A stretch of 64,000 nucleotides of DNA from Pholis gunnellus. Its lineage: Eukaryota; Chordata; Actinopteri; Perciformes; Pholidae. Positions 1 through 14,175 of the stretch are shown in pieces. Within the stretch, counting starts at the first letter, position 1; each line of letters begins with the position of its first letter. Below the pieces are notes generated by a model, which ran no database searches, was not told the origin of the DNA, and saw only the letters and a list, made by a program, of their open reading frames with translations. The position numbers and the translations under genes are program-made. The stretch spans positions 22,138,535 through 22,202,534 of the forward strand of contig OU342806.1 in the NCBI GenBank assembly GCA_910591455.2, in the 5' to 3' direction.

Positions 1-454
1 ACCCCAAACCCCGCTTCTCGGTTACACTGGGAGACACACTGGACTAGAATCCCCCGTCTGCTTCTCACTACGGTTTGGTGATTCATCGGCATATCGACGG
101 TCTCCACCCTGAATGACTGAATGAGAATCACGCTGGCTCAAGTTCAATCACAGCTCGCATTAATCATTCCCAATGCAGCTGTCAATTTCCTAAACCCAAA
201 AGAAAACCCAAAGAACAAACCGGTCTTTGTGAAAAACCTAAAAACGCAACCGGCCATACATGTCTGAGCTGCTGATTCACAACCAACTGGTACGGTCACA
301 TGGCCTCTGTTTAGTGAGACATGGCAGTTAATCTGAGGTAGAATATTCACTTCACGACAGATTATGGACGTGGTGGATTGGTGCCGGATTAAGAGCGCAA
401 GAGATCAGGGATCAAAGGATGACCTCAGGTAACATCGGCCCCGTGTGGGTGGAG

Positions 455-496
<42 letters not shown>
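1..496 (-). other. Start of mast2 intron 2
   Basis: Sequence to the left of exon 2. Apart from the (TG)n run at 459-493 touching the splice donor, I see no exon or repeat in it. Confidence 0.55.
459..493. repeat. (TG)n microsatellite abutting the mast2 exon 2 donor
   Basis: About 17 TG units; on the transcript strand the donor reads GTAACACACAC, so CA repeats begin at intron position 4. Confidence 0.95.
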
Positions 497-647
497 CGGT
501 CATGGCCAGGCTGCTGCGTCGGGCCCAGCTTTCGTCCTGGCTCAGCTGTCGGTGCAGTTTGGATTTGGTAGCGGCGGTGGCCGCGGGCGACAGGTCGGGG
601 TTGCTCAGCTTCCTGAAGAGGAGAGGAGGTGGAACCACAAACTCCCT
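497..647 (-). CDS. mast2: MAST-family kinase (mast2-like), second coding exon
   Basis: 151 nt, phase 0 start (acceptor CTCTCCAG), phase 1 end (ACCG|GTAACA). It reads REFVVPPPLLFRKLSNPDLS, then KSKLHRQLSQDESWARR and SSLAMTG. Human MAST2 has SPLLFRKLSNPDIF and KLQRQLSQDD at the same place, upstream of the KQLLPLSSS block encoded by the following exon. It is the N-terminal regulatory region with 14-3-3-like RxLS sites (RKLSNP, RQLSQD), not the kinase domain. The donor runs directly into a (CA)n repeat on the transcript strand. Assignment to MAST is firm, to mast2 likely. Confidence 0.85.
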
Positions 648-1436
648 CTGGAGAGATGGAGAGAATGGAGAGGAGAGAAAGGAGAAGAAGACTCATTAGA
701 CTTTGGTACTCGATGTCGGCTCATATTTTGAGTCTCCAACTGCTCACACTGCACACCAATGATCGGTACCAACAACTGTGGAGCAGGTTGCAGAAGGTCA
801 GAGGCGTCGTACAGGTCAACTGATGAGTTTTACTTTGTACATCATTTTTCATTGAGGTCTGTTAATTATTTACTGGTTTTAAAATATATAGAAATAAATT
901 CTTGGGAGAGGTCACCAAACTGGTAATGTTCCAGTAATCGGCTACACCCAGATATTCTGTCCAATACAAACTGAATCTGTAGAAAGGGACAACAATGGTC
1001 AACAATACCAAATTAAATAAAAAAATCACTTAAATTGTAATAAAACACTAAAGACCTCATTGCTATGGTCCAATTTGTCTAGTGTTTCCTACTTGTTACT
1101 CACATTTTTCGATATTTCACTCTGAAATTCATTGTACTATACATCCTAAATGTGGTTTCAAGTAGAGAATAAAGAAATCCAGAACCTGCAGTAAGACAGT
1201 GTGGGGTCCAAAACGTCATGAAACACGACGCTGACACCACATCTCCCTATCACACACACACACACCTGATTGTCTCAGTGTGTAACAGGAGCACCCGACT
1301 CTCCGTCACTAACCGACACTTTCATCAGCAGAGCGGAGAGTCTGACTTATTACTCAGTTTGTCAGCATGAAGGGAAAGTTCCTCCACGTCCCCAAAGCTT
1401 TCCTAAGAGACGCTCCAGAGAGAATGCAGTGCAGCC

Positions 1437-1492
<56 letters not shown>

Positions 1493-1500
1493 CTCTCTCT
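1437..1500. repeat. (CA)n(CT)n microsatellite
   Basis: Compound repeat: about 26 CA units followed by about 6 CT units, in mast2 intron 1. Confidence 0.95.
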
Positions 1501-1788
1501 GAACGTCCCTGTGTGACACTGTGGTTAAAACGATTTTGGAAACATCTGCTGTTACCATGGAAACAAGGTCTGCCTGGGCTCATAACCCTCCTCTCTCTTG
1601 CCGGTGGACAAGCCCTTGACGAGACTTTTCCAGAAACATCTGGACGGCCCACGCCAACACACACACACACACGTGCGCTCACACACACACTCAGCTCCCA
1701 GATGGCTGCACGTGTGACAGAGCTTTAGTGAAAGCTTCCGTTACTCTTCACCAACGAAACCTGAACCAACCGCTCCCCTCAAAAGTCT

Positions 1789-1939
<151 letters not shown>

Positions 1940-4900
1940 TAATCATGTGCAACCTGTATCCATTAACTCGTGCTGGAGTAAATGATCTGCAACAGGCCTC
2001 ATTAACATACTTTGACATCACATTCAAATATGAAACTGATGGACACGCGTTGCTTTAACGTCGCTCAACATGCAGGTATTAAGACACGTAACGCGGGAAC
2101 CAAAGTTGGAAGCTTTTAGCCCTACAACAGGTGCTGAGGTCAGCCCTACCAGCTGATTGCTGCACGAGTCGGTCACAAAAGACAGCAAATGAAATACTTG
2201 ACAATCAGTTCATTACAATGATACAGAAATCATGTAAAAATCTAATTTAGCCAGACGGCCATAAGTCCTGCTCGTTGATGTGTAACAGAGTTATTAAGAA
2301 AAGGATAGATACCTCAGTTTACAATGTCCAAAGTCCCAGAAAGCCACACATCTGGATCCAATTTGGGTCTCAGCGTCTCAAGAGTGGACCAGACGATGCA
2401 ATGCTTATTAACAACAGGCTTTCACTCAGCACCACATTGGCCCTGCTGTCGTCTCATTTAAACATGATGCTGACGCGTGTGTGTTAATGCATCACCGTTG
2501 ATTGACAGCTTCAGTCGCTACAGCCGAGTCGGTGCAGCGGATGACGCTAGGTCTCTGGGGGGGGGGAGCTCAATGCAACACGCGTCGGGCACTGCAGCTC
2601 GCTGACTCAGCTCGAGTTCATTGTCAAAGCCAGAGAGTCTGCTGCAGTATTTCATCCAAACAGCAGGGGGCAGACAGACAGTAATCTGATGAGGGAGCAT
2701 GAGATTGGAAGCAAAGCGTGGATCAAGGTGTGGATCGGAGCTTCTTTTAAGGACTGAAATTTAAATACATAGAGATGGAAGACAGCTAAGAGGTCAGGGG
2801 GTGTGTGTGTTTGTGTCACCACGCACACACTGACAGTCAATCTGACTTTTGCCAACGGCATCTACTGCACAACTTCAAAATATCAAAGCAGAGAAGTGAC
2901 CTTGCGAAGCAAAACACTCACATGCAGATTCACAAGCAAACATCACACAGGTCTGCAAAGACAGACACGTTATCTACAACTACAACGTGTGTGTGCGTGT
3001 GTGTGTGTGTGTGTGTTCAGGCGGCCCACCAGCAGAGGAAGGAACCTGCAAACGCGACCAAACCGCCCGGCACGGTGAACATCAAATTCTACAACACACA
3101 CTCCACAGGGCCGATATAGTTGCTGTATGCGAAGGGGCTGCGAGGACATGAGAGGGGTGTGTGTTATTTACACGGTAAGGAAACATGTGCTCAGGACGTC
3201 CCGGCTGATCCACAGAATTGGCACCAAATTAAGGTCATTTGTGAAGGATTGAGTTTGCTTATGAGGCCTGATCCTTTTCTCCTCGGAGCCCACGGTGCTC
3301 CAGGTACACCGGCTCCACTGAAACATGGACCCTGTTTGGTAACAACATACGGAACAATACAGTGAATCCCAACTCCGGCAATAAAAGCTCTTACAGCTCG
3401 TTTAAACTAAACTGCATGTAGATACTTTGTCTCTGCACACTGAGTTCTTCTTCACTCGCAAGGTTGTTTGTTTTTTCTGTGTACATTACACTAGTCCTTT
3501 TAGAATGACATGAACCATAATGTTTTAACCTGCACCGAAAAAAAAGGTTTTACTGCACCATTTGGTGTATTTGTCCGTCTTTGTTGGTACTTCCACCACG
3601 GCCGAAAGAAATCCAAAACTGACCCTTTTTATATTTATAGAGTTACAATATGAGGAAATGCTGACTTCCCTTTAGTTAACTGTAGAGTAAAATAACTTTG
3701 AACCCCCAATACACCAAAGTACAGTGAAACTACGTCACGTAGTTTATAGTCATAGGAACATTTTGAGAAGAAAACCATTGTGCCTTATGGAAATGTTTAG
3801 TTTTTTTAAATCATAAAAGGATTGCATTTGGTGATGTCACATATTCAATTAGACTTATTTAATATATGATGGTGTGTAATACATAACTGTTACGTGCACT
3901 AGCGTGTGCATGCACGTGATATCTGGAGCCCTGTGTCATTGTGCATGAGCTAAGCTGCCCTCCTCCTCTTACTGCGTCTGTCAAACAGCACTGGCGCTGC
4001 AGCTAACAACTGTTTCCATTATTGATCAATCTGCTGATTATGTTCTCAGTAAAACGGACGTTACAATTTCCTAGAGGGGACGTCATCAGGTGTCTTGTGA
4101 TGAACGGACTACAACACAAAAATATCCAATGTCCTTCCATGTAAAAACAAACAAAGGAAGACAAGTCCTCCCATTGTGAGCGACTGGAATCATCAATCAA
4201 TGACCATGCTGTCACTCCAACGATTAATCAATTACCAAAGTAATTGATTGATTGACTTTGTGTATCGATTAATAACCAAATTCATTTTAACCCTAACTCG
4301 AATACATCAGCTGTAGCTAATTAACGCTAACTTAGTGAGTTAGTTAGAAATTTGATCTCTGGCTGACTGTTTGATGTTTCCGGGTGGGGAGAGCGTTCTC
4401 TTTTTAACTCCCCATGTAGCGGCTATATGGTGTTGTACTATAGTGCAGCGCTACCTCACAGCTGTGTGGTCACCAGTACCACAGATCACCACACGCTGTG
4501 ATTCTGTGTTTGGCTTTCCTTCCTTCCAACCCACAGAGGTCAGACAAAGTGAGTTCCCCTTAACCGCACCGTTAACGTACGTTTAAAAAAAGGCCTTTGC
4601 TGACGTGGCTGTGTGATTAAAAACAGGACCAACACTTATTGACTCATTCAACTTAGAAAATGATCAGACTTCTATTTGTGTAGCTTTAAAAGGCAGCAAA
4701 GGGCAGGATATGAAGCACCACGCTGCGCAGCAAAGTGAGAAACATCTGAGGCACTGGAGTGATATAATCCAACTCTTTTGTTTTGTTGCTCAGCGGGGAA
4801 TAACAAGCACGCAAATCAGTTTGTGATCCAACTTCCCGTTGGTGCTAAATAAGATCATACTCATTCACGAAGGGATGAAGCTGCGGAGTGAGTTAACCAA

Positions 4901-5406
4901 AGAACTACCAAAACATGTGCAGACGTGGAGAGTAAGTCATGTAAACATGCACCGCCGAGAGGGAAGTAAAACCAGGATTTCATCATCTTCTTCTCTTTTC
5001 CACCCTGTTGTCTCTGCCCGACAGACGGACGGGCAGAGGACGGACGCTTGTGCTAGTCAGCAGAGCGGCTCGCCCGTACACACTCTCGTAAATTTCCCCC
5101 GCAGTTCAGCCCCACGAAGCTAACATTAAAAAAAAAATAAAAAAGGCTAGATCAATCTTGTGTATTGTCTTCCTGGCAGGAAAATTTGGCAATTCCAAAA
5201 AACGTCTTGGCTGAGTCGACGAGCTGACGGCGGGGGAAGTGCTTGCAAGGGAACGTTAATGCAGTGGATGCATATGAGCAGCACGCGGAGGTAGACGGGC
5301 GCAAAAGCAAAGCGCAGAATGAAGACTTATTAAACAGTCGGCTTGTTGTTTTAGGGAGGAAACAGCCACAATGGTCTTTGTTTTTCACAAACCCCTCAGT
5401 GTGTGC

Positions 5407-5408
<2 letters not shown>

Positions 5409-5482
<74 letters not shown>
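5409..5482. repeat. (GT)n microsatellite
   Basis: About 37 pure GT units in mast2 intron 1. Confidence 0.96.
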
Positions 5483-5484
<2 letters not shown>

Positions 5485-6530
5485 GCTGACCACCAGTGAG
5501 CTGCTGGAGTGTTGCCTCAGCAGCAGAACAGACCACAGTGGAAGGCACATTTCAACATTCAGCACTTTTTTTTTGTTTTCTTTGGGGTTGCATTTTTCTC
5601 TTCAGTTTGTCTCGGTGGAAGAACACCGTGAGCAGAAGACCCTGCTTCCTGTAAACATGCCACAACATACCAAAGAATCTCTTTAAAGCTGCGTGCGGAG
5701 CGTATTTGGCATCTGTGTGTGTGTGTCAAATGGAATTTGCACTTTGGTGACGGCAGCGTCTCCTCTCCTTTGTTCCTTCGGGCCCAGATAGCTGTGCGTA
5801 ATGTCCCGAAGGCGTAATTAGAACAACGTCTACCTCAGTGCGTCTCTCCTGTCGGACTCTAAAAACATTCCACACAAATGATCTCTGCGCGGTCGGTGCT
5901 GCAGGCCCGGTTCTGCTGCGGTTTGCTGTCGGCACACTGACTGTTAATTGACGGCACAGCCTGTACCTTCAGCTTGAGACCGTTTCATAAACACTTCAAA
6001 GTTCCTCTCCAACTTAAACAATTACAGCTTTGGCTTCTTCAGAGCTTTCCAAATTTCACATTCCGTAATACGTAACATTTGGTGCCGACACATTTCAGTC
6101 AGTACAAGGAACGTATTAAACAACCAACTCAACACACGACAATATTGATCACTTTGGGAAAAGTCTGAAGCACTTCCTGACGTCTCATGGGCCCAATGAT
6201 TAACCAACGGACTAAACCGATCTTCACATGGTGTCACCTCTCATAAACACAAAAGCCTGTTTCACCCAGCCATAAAAACTAACAGTTGAAGGGAGTCAAA
6301 GGTGCTCTGGTGAATGAAGACACACAAGTCTGAACCTGAGTGGAGTGTGTGTGTGTTGTCTCTGTTGGAGGTAAAGAGGTTAACGGTCTGCCTTGTGTTG
6401 CCGGGAGAACTGATTGAACTCAGCCCATTACATCATGAGATTAATCACATGTGTGTGTGAGCAGCATTGCATTGCATCATTCTCTGCTTCCTGTCTGTCA
6501 GTGGACTGCTGCGTCAGAGCTCCATGTGTA

Positions 6531-6685
<155 letters not shown>

Positions 6686-7349
6686 CTGGTAATTAGAGCT
6701 GATACACGTTCCGATGTGTTGCAGCTAGAAAAAGATACTCAAGGGGGGAAAAAGAGGGAGGAATATAAAAAATGTAAGAAAAAGGGAAGCAAAGTAGTCT
6801 GACAGATGGATGTGAAGGATGGAGGGAATGTAGGGAGGAGTGAGAAGTGAGCCAGGACAAATGCTGCCTATCGTTTCTCTGTGGTTTGTGGGAAACACAA
6901 AGAGAAAGAACTCCAAAAAGCTAAAGCCAGAACAATCCCCCACATACCAACAGGCAGAACAACGTGATTTAATGAGCTTAAACGCTCCCATCAAAAGGCT
7001 TATTGTGCGGTAAAAACCTCGTTCAGTGAGGAATGTTATTGTGATATTTGTGATTTCATAAAACAACTAAAATTGAGTTCATCTAAAGAAAGCTCCAAGA
7101 TGCTCACATACAAGCTCCCGGCTCTTCTTGATGACTTCTTCAGTGGACTACATGTTCCCTCAAAGACATAATCATGAGCTATGTTAGAGGAGTAAGGCGC
7201 ACCGCTTCCTCACGCAGCTCTACAGTAAAAAGAGTTCCAGATTTCAGATGATAGATCACGGATGATTCCGGGTTTTTCCCGTCGGTGATCTAGAGCTGGA
7301 ACCAGTTTCTCCCGGTGCAGAGGAAACGTCTTGTGGTTGATGAGTAACA

Positions 7350-7476
<127 letters not shown>

Positions 7477-8631
7477 ACAGATATATAGACTAGATGTTAC
7501 AACGGGAACTATGACCTGTTTAAAGTCAGCTCATGAAAATGAATAAACCTGATAATGCCAAGATTTGTTTAAAACAAAGCAATTATCTAAATAAAAAACA
7601 AATAATTAGTGTTTTCATGGTATCGGATTGGTACTTGTTATCTGCCGATACTTGAGTTCAGGTATTGATGAGGACAACAATGTAATCTGAACATCTCTAG
7701 AACCAGTGGATCAACACACGTAATGAAATGCCAGCATGTATGACGATAAAGACGATTACTGGGGCTCCACTAATTCAGGCTTCTTGTCTCTTGACAAAAA
7801 GACATGAAGGGAGTTGATGGAAACACGTTACGTTGCAACAATTAAATGACAACGTATCTCCTCTCTAGCTCCCCTCCAGAGACCATGTCCATCACAGTCA
7901 AGCTTTTTCATGTAAACAGGTGTGTAGCGCCCACGTGTGCTTACAGCATCACGGGAAATGCCAGCTCGGCTTTAACGGGCTGAAGTTATCACGTCAGGAA
8001 TTCATATTCAATGATGTTCGTTTAAAAACATTGTATCTGTATCCTCTGTGTTTGTTCATGTGATTTTTGAAGAAGCCAAATTCAGGTTAAAAATACAAGT
8101 TTTCTTTTCTATTCAAAGTATCGCCTCAGGTAATGAGAAACTACCTCATTACAGCTGAGCAGGAGGGGGGTCGACTATGGGCCCAATTAAAATCAAGGTT
8201 AGGTTTTAGCAATGTTTGATTAGGGACCTAAATAAAGTACTCTCATAAGGTTGGTGGGTCTGTATGTTAGTGTGTATTTTGTATAAAAAAAAGAGAACCC
8301 TGGCCTTGAAGATATGCCTGGAGGGCAAATATGCCAATCAATAACTCCTGACCAATTTGCAAACCATGATAAGTGGTTAGTTGTTGACTTCTCTCGGGAT
8401 AAGCCGTGACTTAGTGAAAGAAAATGTGATTCAGAATGTTCATGAGCTTGTTTGGCTGCGTAGTTACGGAGGAATCCAGCTTCTCCAGAGGAGTTGTCTG
8501 GTTTTTCTTCTATTGCGAAAATGTGAAACGACTGGCCAAACAAACAGCTAATGAGCCCCGCCAGAACACAGCAAAGCTTTCAGCTGGCTTTGTGAGGTGT
8601 TCAAATGTCAGCAGACGCAACTAAAATCTTG

Positions 8632-8634
<3 letters not shown>

Positions 8635-8710
<76 letters not shown>
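8635..8710. repeat. (TG)n microsatellite
   Basis: About 38 pure TG units in mast2 intron 1. Confidence 0.96.
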
Positions 8711-8711
<1 letters not shown>

Positions 8712-10717
8712 TCACTGCAGCTAATATTGGTCTCTCTCCGCGTTCTGCAGTCCCTGCAGGTAGCGGAGCTCTAAGCCTGTGTCAGCAGGCTGCTGGGGAG
8801 TTCTCAATCACCTCCAAAGGTCTGCTCGATATCTACAAAATGATCTGTGGTCTTTCTGCGAGTCCAACAGCTTCAGTAACAACCGCTGATTAAAGAAAAT
8901 GTTTTAAAGTGCAGATCCGCCCACACCAAGGCCAGGCTGGCAGAGATAAGAGACCTTCTGAGGAGACTCCTGCCGCTGTGTCGGCATGAGGTCATGTCTG
9001 GCCTCCCAAACGCACAGCGTGGGCGGGGGGGGGCAAAAAGAGGAAGAAAGAGAGGCCACTCAGCCAGAGTCTACTTGTTTTGTCGGACGGTCGGCTTCAC
9101 CTCAAACTTTCCATCAAAACCACGTAGAGTTGGTGATCTGCAGCACCACACTGGTTGTGTGCCTCTAACAATGCCGCGGCAGCCTGTGAGTCCAGCAAAG
9201 GTCAACGCGTGCTGGTCTCCGCCCGGAGAATGGACACCCACCACGTCGGCTTTGTTGGTATTCTGCTGGAGTCACTGCAGCTTTAAATCAGGTTTTTTTT
9301 TTTGGCCTTTTCATTTTTTATTGACTGGCATATTTGATCAGCTGCAGCTCATTAAGGTTAACCCCATACAACGGGACAAATGAAATGTTTATATCTACTA
9401 GACTGTTTCCATACTGTAGGCTCACAGAAAGATGGCTTCTTAGAGGGAAAAAATTATAATTTATTTCATATTTCAAAGAAAAGCCAGTAAGCTTACTGAG
9501 GTCCAGAAAGACCAAACACATCTGCTGCTACTACATGAACATACTTGGTCACATTTAAAAACATGAATCTTCACACATATGTTGTATTGGTATTTTCAGA
9601 ATACGTTGGGCTACTCGTTGGGTACTGTACAAGCTCTGGATTTAAATTTCTTGCCTGTATGTCTGCAGGGTTTCAACACACAGTGAACATCTGTATATGA
9701 ATAAATAGAGGAGCGATATAAGAACCATGCTGATGTGACACTGTGGATTAATGACGGTGTAAAACAAAGAAAGACGTAGATTTGTTCTTTTCTTTTTCTT
9801 CTTTTCAGAAGATTCTTATCATCGCTTTCCATAATATTTTGAGGGCGCTGCAAACAGAAGTTATGCTGCTATATTTGACTGAAATATAAATAAATAAATG
9901 TTGTGAATCAACGAGCAGCTGTCAACTATACGTCACGTCGTCCTCATCAGACGGTTACCATCCGGTGGACGATGGTGAGACAGAGGAGCAGAGAGCGCTA
10001 CAAGATCAGGACAGACATAATAAAGTCAAATGATATACGAGGTGTGTGTTCATGAGGTCAGCCTGACCTGGGGGGGGGGGGTGGGGCTTTAACGCCCCCT
10101 CTCCCAGTGTGAGTTGACCTTCACTGGAAGGCACAGTCCCACCAGGGTGGGGGCATGGGGAGGGTAAATAAACCACAGTCCAGATAGCAACACGGTTGCT
10201 GAGGACCTCTTCATTTAAAGGAGAGAATAAAAGGTTTGGAAGCAGCCGCAGTGTCGAGACAGAAATGAGGAGCGAAGACGTTGCGGGAGGGTTTCTTTGT
10301 GAAAAATGTCACACCTCCCTCCTCGTCCTCATGCTCCCTTCCTTCCGCCTTCACTCGGCTAGTTGTCTGAGCCAGGGCGAGCCAGCGGCACACAGCAGGT
10401 AACGGAGGCAGAGTGTTAGAGAGGAGGAGAGTAACAACGCAGGGTGGAGTTGGTTTAGGTGAGTGTTTGAGCTGGAGAAGAAAACGAGATCCAGTGATGA
10501 GAAGTGAAATCCACTGAGGAGGGATGAGGTGAATCACGCTGTCATGGATCAGATCAAACAGACTCAGTCCCTCAAAAGTCTGTACCAATTCAGGAAGTAT
10601 TCACAGAGTAGGCCGTGGACTTCACTGATTCAATTATCAAAATCACAATTTTTGCATCCGTGCTTTTATCTGTGTGAATTTGCAGTAAAAGTCATGTGTA
10701 GGCCGGTACAGTGGTGC

Positions 10718-10743
10718 TTCATTCATTCATTCATTCATTCATT
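10718..10743. repeat. (ATTC)n tetranucleotide repeat
   Basis: Six ATTC units in mast2 intron 1. Confidence 0.9.
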
Positions 10744-11412
10744 CTTTGTGGAGAAACTAAACTAAAACTTTACAGATTAAATCCACTAATCTATGAGAAG
10801 ACTAAATCGTATATCAAGTGTGAGTCAACTAAGAAGTTCTTCGGTCGGAGACAGTCCTAGCAATTTCATGTTCAGAGACAGTGTGTAGTAAAAAGAAATG
10901 CTAGTAGACACACTTATGTGATTATGCAATATTGGTTGTTCATCTGATGTTATTGGGTTATTTGAGTTAAATCAAATATAAATGAAAAGAAATGTATCCG
11001 AACTTTCCAAATTAAAATGGAACCCAATGGAGAGATCGATGCCATTGATACAGCAACAATTTAATCCGGAAAATATCCAAAATATTTTAAAACTGCCGAC
11101 GACGAATTTCTCAGACCTCAAGGTGAAGCCTTTGAATTGCTCATTTTGTCCCACTAAAAATCCCAAACCACAAAAAAACGGTATTAACAAATGTTTCTTT
11201 TTTTTCTTGATAAACGGACAACAACTTGTTGTCTGTTTGTCATTCCAGCTTTGCAGTTTGAGTCGTTCTTTATTTGCACATTTTAAAATGTGCAAACACC
11301 AGGTGCAACACAGGAAATAAATCTATTAAACGTTGCATTTTGGTGCTTTAGTTACAAAGTAGGCTTAATAACCCTCCAGTTACTCATGAATAAATGATGG
11401 CAGGAACACTTA

Positions 11413-11553
<141 letters not shown>

Positions 11554-12365
11554 CAGCCATTAGCATTTAGAGCAGCCTCTGCGAGGCAATGAGAATAATA
11601 AAGAGGGTTGAGGAGTTAAATGGCTTTTCATACAGCTACTCTGCCACGATGATGAAGCTCATTAAATGTCTGGCTCTGACCCAACCGCACAAAGAGGACG
11701 AGGAGGTGAGTGTGTGACTCTCTGTGTTCACGTGCAGACTGAGGTCGTGTGTGTCGGCAGCAGTTCTTTCCCTGAGGGACAGAGTGACTCAGCAGACCGC
11801 GAGAGACAGACCTAAACCTGGTCTGAGACTCACTGCCAGAGGACATTATGTCTGGAATCTAACGTCTGGGCAACGCGGTGGCCGAGCGCTGAGGGCGCAC
11901 ACAGCATGGGCACAAATGCCGTGTCTGTTTGCTGTCGTTCTAGTGTACTCTCTCTGTCACATTTACGGTCCCTCTCCACTATCACTATCAAATAAAGGCA
12001 GAAAATGCTGCAGATCATGATGGAATAAAACCAGATTCAACGGCAAAATCAAGTCACGGGTAGATCTCAGCTACACACCAAAAGGTTAAGAGACTGTCAC
12101 GGTCACAACATGTGTCCACAGACAGACAGATGAACATCTGTGCTACAGTGGGTGTCTCCATGGCCACGGTTGGCCATAAGAGACACTCACAAGGTGAAAA
12201 CATTGCTAAGAGTTGTTAAATACCGCAGCTTCAGTACGAGTTGATCGGATATTTAAAGCTGCAGTTCACGACAAAATCAGTCAGAGTGAAGGGCCGACTG
12301 TCAGAGGGAAGGGGGAGACATGATAACTGTTTAATTACCAGCACATCTCTCCTTAAAGACACTCC

Positions 12366-12430
12366 CTTGTACAGACAGATAGTGTACTAGTACAGACAGA
12401 CAGCGTACTTGTACAGACAGTGTACTAGTA
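12366..12430. repeat. Small tandem repeat, about 21-bp unit
   Basis: Three imperfect copies of a GTACAGACAGACAGTGTACTA-like unit (12369-12390, 12391-12411, 12412-12430), each carrying nested ACAG and GTAC palindromes. Confidence 0.75.
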
Positions 12431-12580
12431 TACACTCGTGAAGTTTTTTTTCCTGTAGGGAAGCACCTGAGAGTTAGTTTTCATATTCTGTCTCCTGCCC
12501 TTCCACACCTTGGGCACTGGGTTGTGTGGGCATCTATCAGTGGAGTAAACACACAAAGCCGTCACAAAAGCCTCAGCGTG

Positions 12581-12715
<135 letters not shown>

Positions 12716-12769
12716 AGCTCCTTGTTTAGGTTAGGGATTGAGGAACCAGCAAATTGGATTTCCACAGCT

Positions 12770-13095
12770 CCACTCTGCTTTGCATAAATTTCCGTGCTCG
12801 TCCTATTCATGATGTAATTTGTCTGCTCGGGGACTTTCAGAGACACACAACCGGGGCAGAGGGTGCTTTCACAGCCCAGAGCTGTGTCCTCGTGAGGCCC
12901 TCTGCAGCAGATTAAAGGAGCGCTCCGCAGGACGCGTGGAGGGACCAATGAATGCGCTTCATGGTTTATTCATTTACGTTCAGAAAGGCAGAATTTTTGG
13001 TTTTTGATTGTCCCACCGTGACATTTCTCTTAATGGCTCTATCAAAGCGGTGCAACCTGGAAATGACGGCCCTGGGAAATGTTTTGGTTTGTTGT
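12770..13095. promoter_or_regulatory. Candidate conserved non-coding element in mast2 intron 1
   Basis: Complex, repeat-free stretch directly right of a CA tract. It has TTTGCATAAAT (octamer-like), TATTCATGATGTAATTTG, GGTTTATTCATTTACG and several ATTCA/ATTA cores. No coding frame is supported. Inference only. Confidence 0.3.
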
Positions 13096-14039
13096 TGTTG
13101 AGTTTATTGCTGTTGGTTTTTGCTATATTTCCTTTTCTTCTGAGTGTACTGACTGCTGTTTTCGTAAACATTCCACCCGGTCAATTTAGTTAATTATATG
13201 TTAACACATTTAACATGTTTACAATCATCCACTCTCGTGCCATCATCTCATTAATGGCTTTTTCCGTACGCAAGTTTAGTATGCAACGTACTTCTGAAAT
13301 AAATACACAACCATTGTCACATGTATTCAACTGCACTGTAATTGCACTTGAAATGTATTCGATAACCTATTGTTCTAATTTATTTTAACGATTTGATACA
13401 AATAAACGTGCCGTTTCTTTAGTTGCCTTTTTACTTTTATTGCCTTTTCATAAATATTATATAATTTACTGTTCATGAGATTCCATTGTGTTTCCATATA
13501 TATAAACCGTGACGTGTTGGCGAGCGAAACTGAAGAAGATGTGAAACGCATCATTCGATCCAAATTAAACAACCTTTTTTTTTTGAGTGCGTCTGATCTT
13601 TTGCAGAAAAGCCTGCAGAGATCTGGCGTGCTGTGAGATGTGAACTCCAACATTAAGAACAACATGGACTCTGGTTCTCACTGTCGGAGAGGTACGCGGG
13701 GACTGCTGCAGCTCGCACAAGAGCGAGCGGCCCACTTCCAGCCCGTTAACCGAGCTTCTCATTCGGCTGGACTCGGGAGGATTACGCAGCATTACATCTG
13801 GCAACGTAAAGCCTCTAGTTTCAACACCGAGTCAGAGAGGAGGGGGAGATGTTCTCGACATCAAATCATGAGCCCTCAACCTCCTCTCCCACCTAAACCA
13901 TGAGCCAAACACGTTTAAATTGTTGAGATGCATCTGAAGCTGATGTGTCTCGGGAGATTAAACAAGTGCAGAAAAAAAGGTGCATGAGATCATCGAAGCA
14001 TTCCACATGTTTCCATCATCATCTTCAGAAACGCATGCA

Positions 14040-14175
14040 AAGAGCTCTGGCTTAGCGTCTAATGACAGCGTCCTCTCACGCTACAACAATCAAGTGCTTT
14101 CATGAAAGCTCCGCTCCTGCAGCCAACCCACCGCCGGAATGGAATCCATCCTCGTAATTCGCAGTGGCAAGCCAT
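14040..14175. promoter_or_regulatory. Candidate conserved non-coding element in mast2 intron 1
   Basis: Complex sequence with CTAATGACAG, ACAACAATCAAG (SOX/POU-like) and CTCGTAATTCG cores and no repeat character. Low confidence without alignment. Confidence 0.22.

Noticed and set aside
497..647. Assignment of the left exon to a RhoGEF or RIM-type protein
   Set aside because: PLLFRKLSNPD plus RQLSQD at the start of a long N-terminus, and the MKR start exon in matching phase, fit the MAST family much better.
10972..11320. Overlapping 107-112 codon frames on both strands
   Set aside because: AT-rich region, no recognisable domain, no splice context and no codon bias; chance frames.
12366..12430. 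Short direct repeats as a CRISPR array
   Set aside because: Only three degenerate contiguous copies without spacers, in a vertebrate intron.
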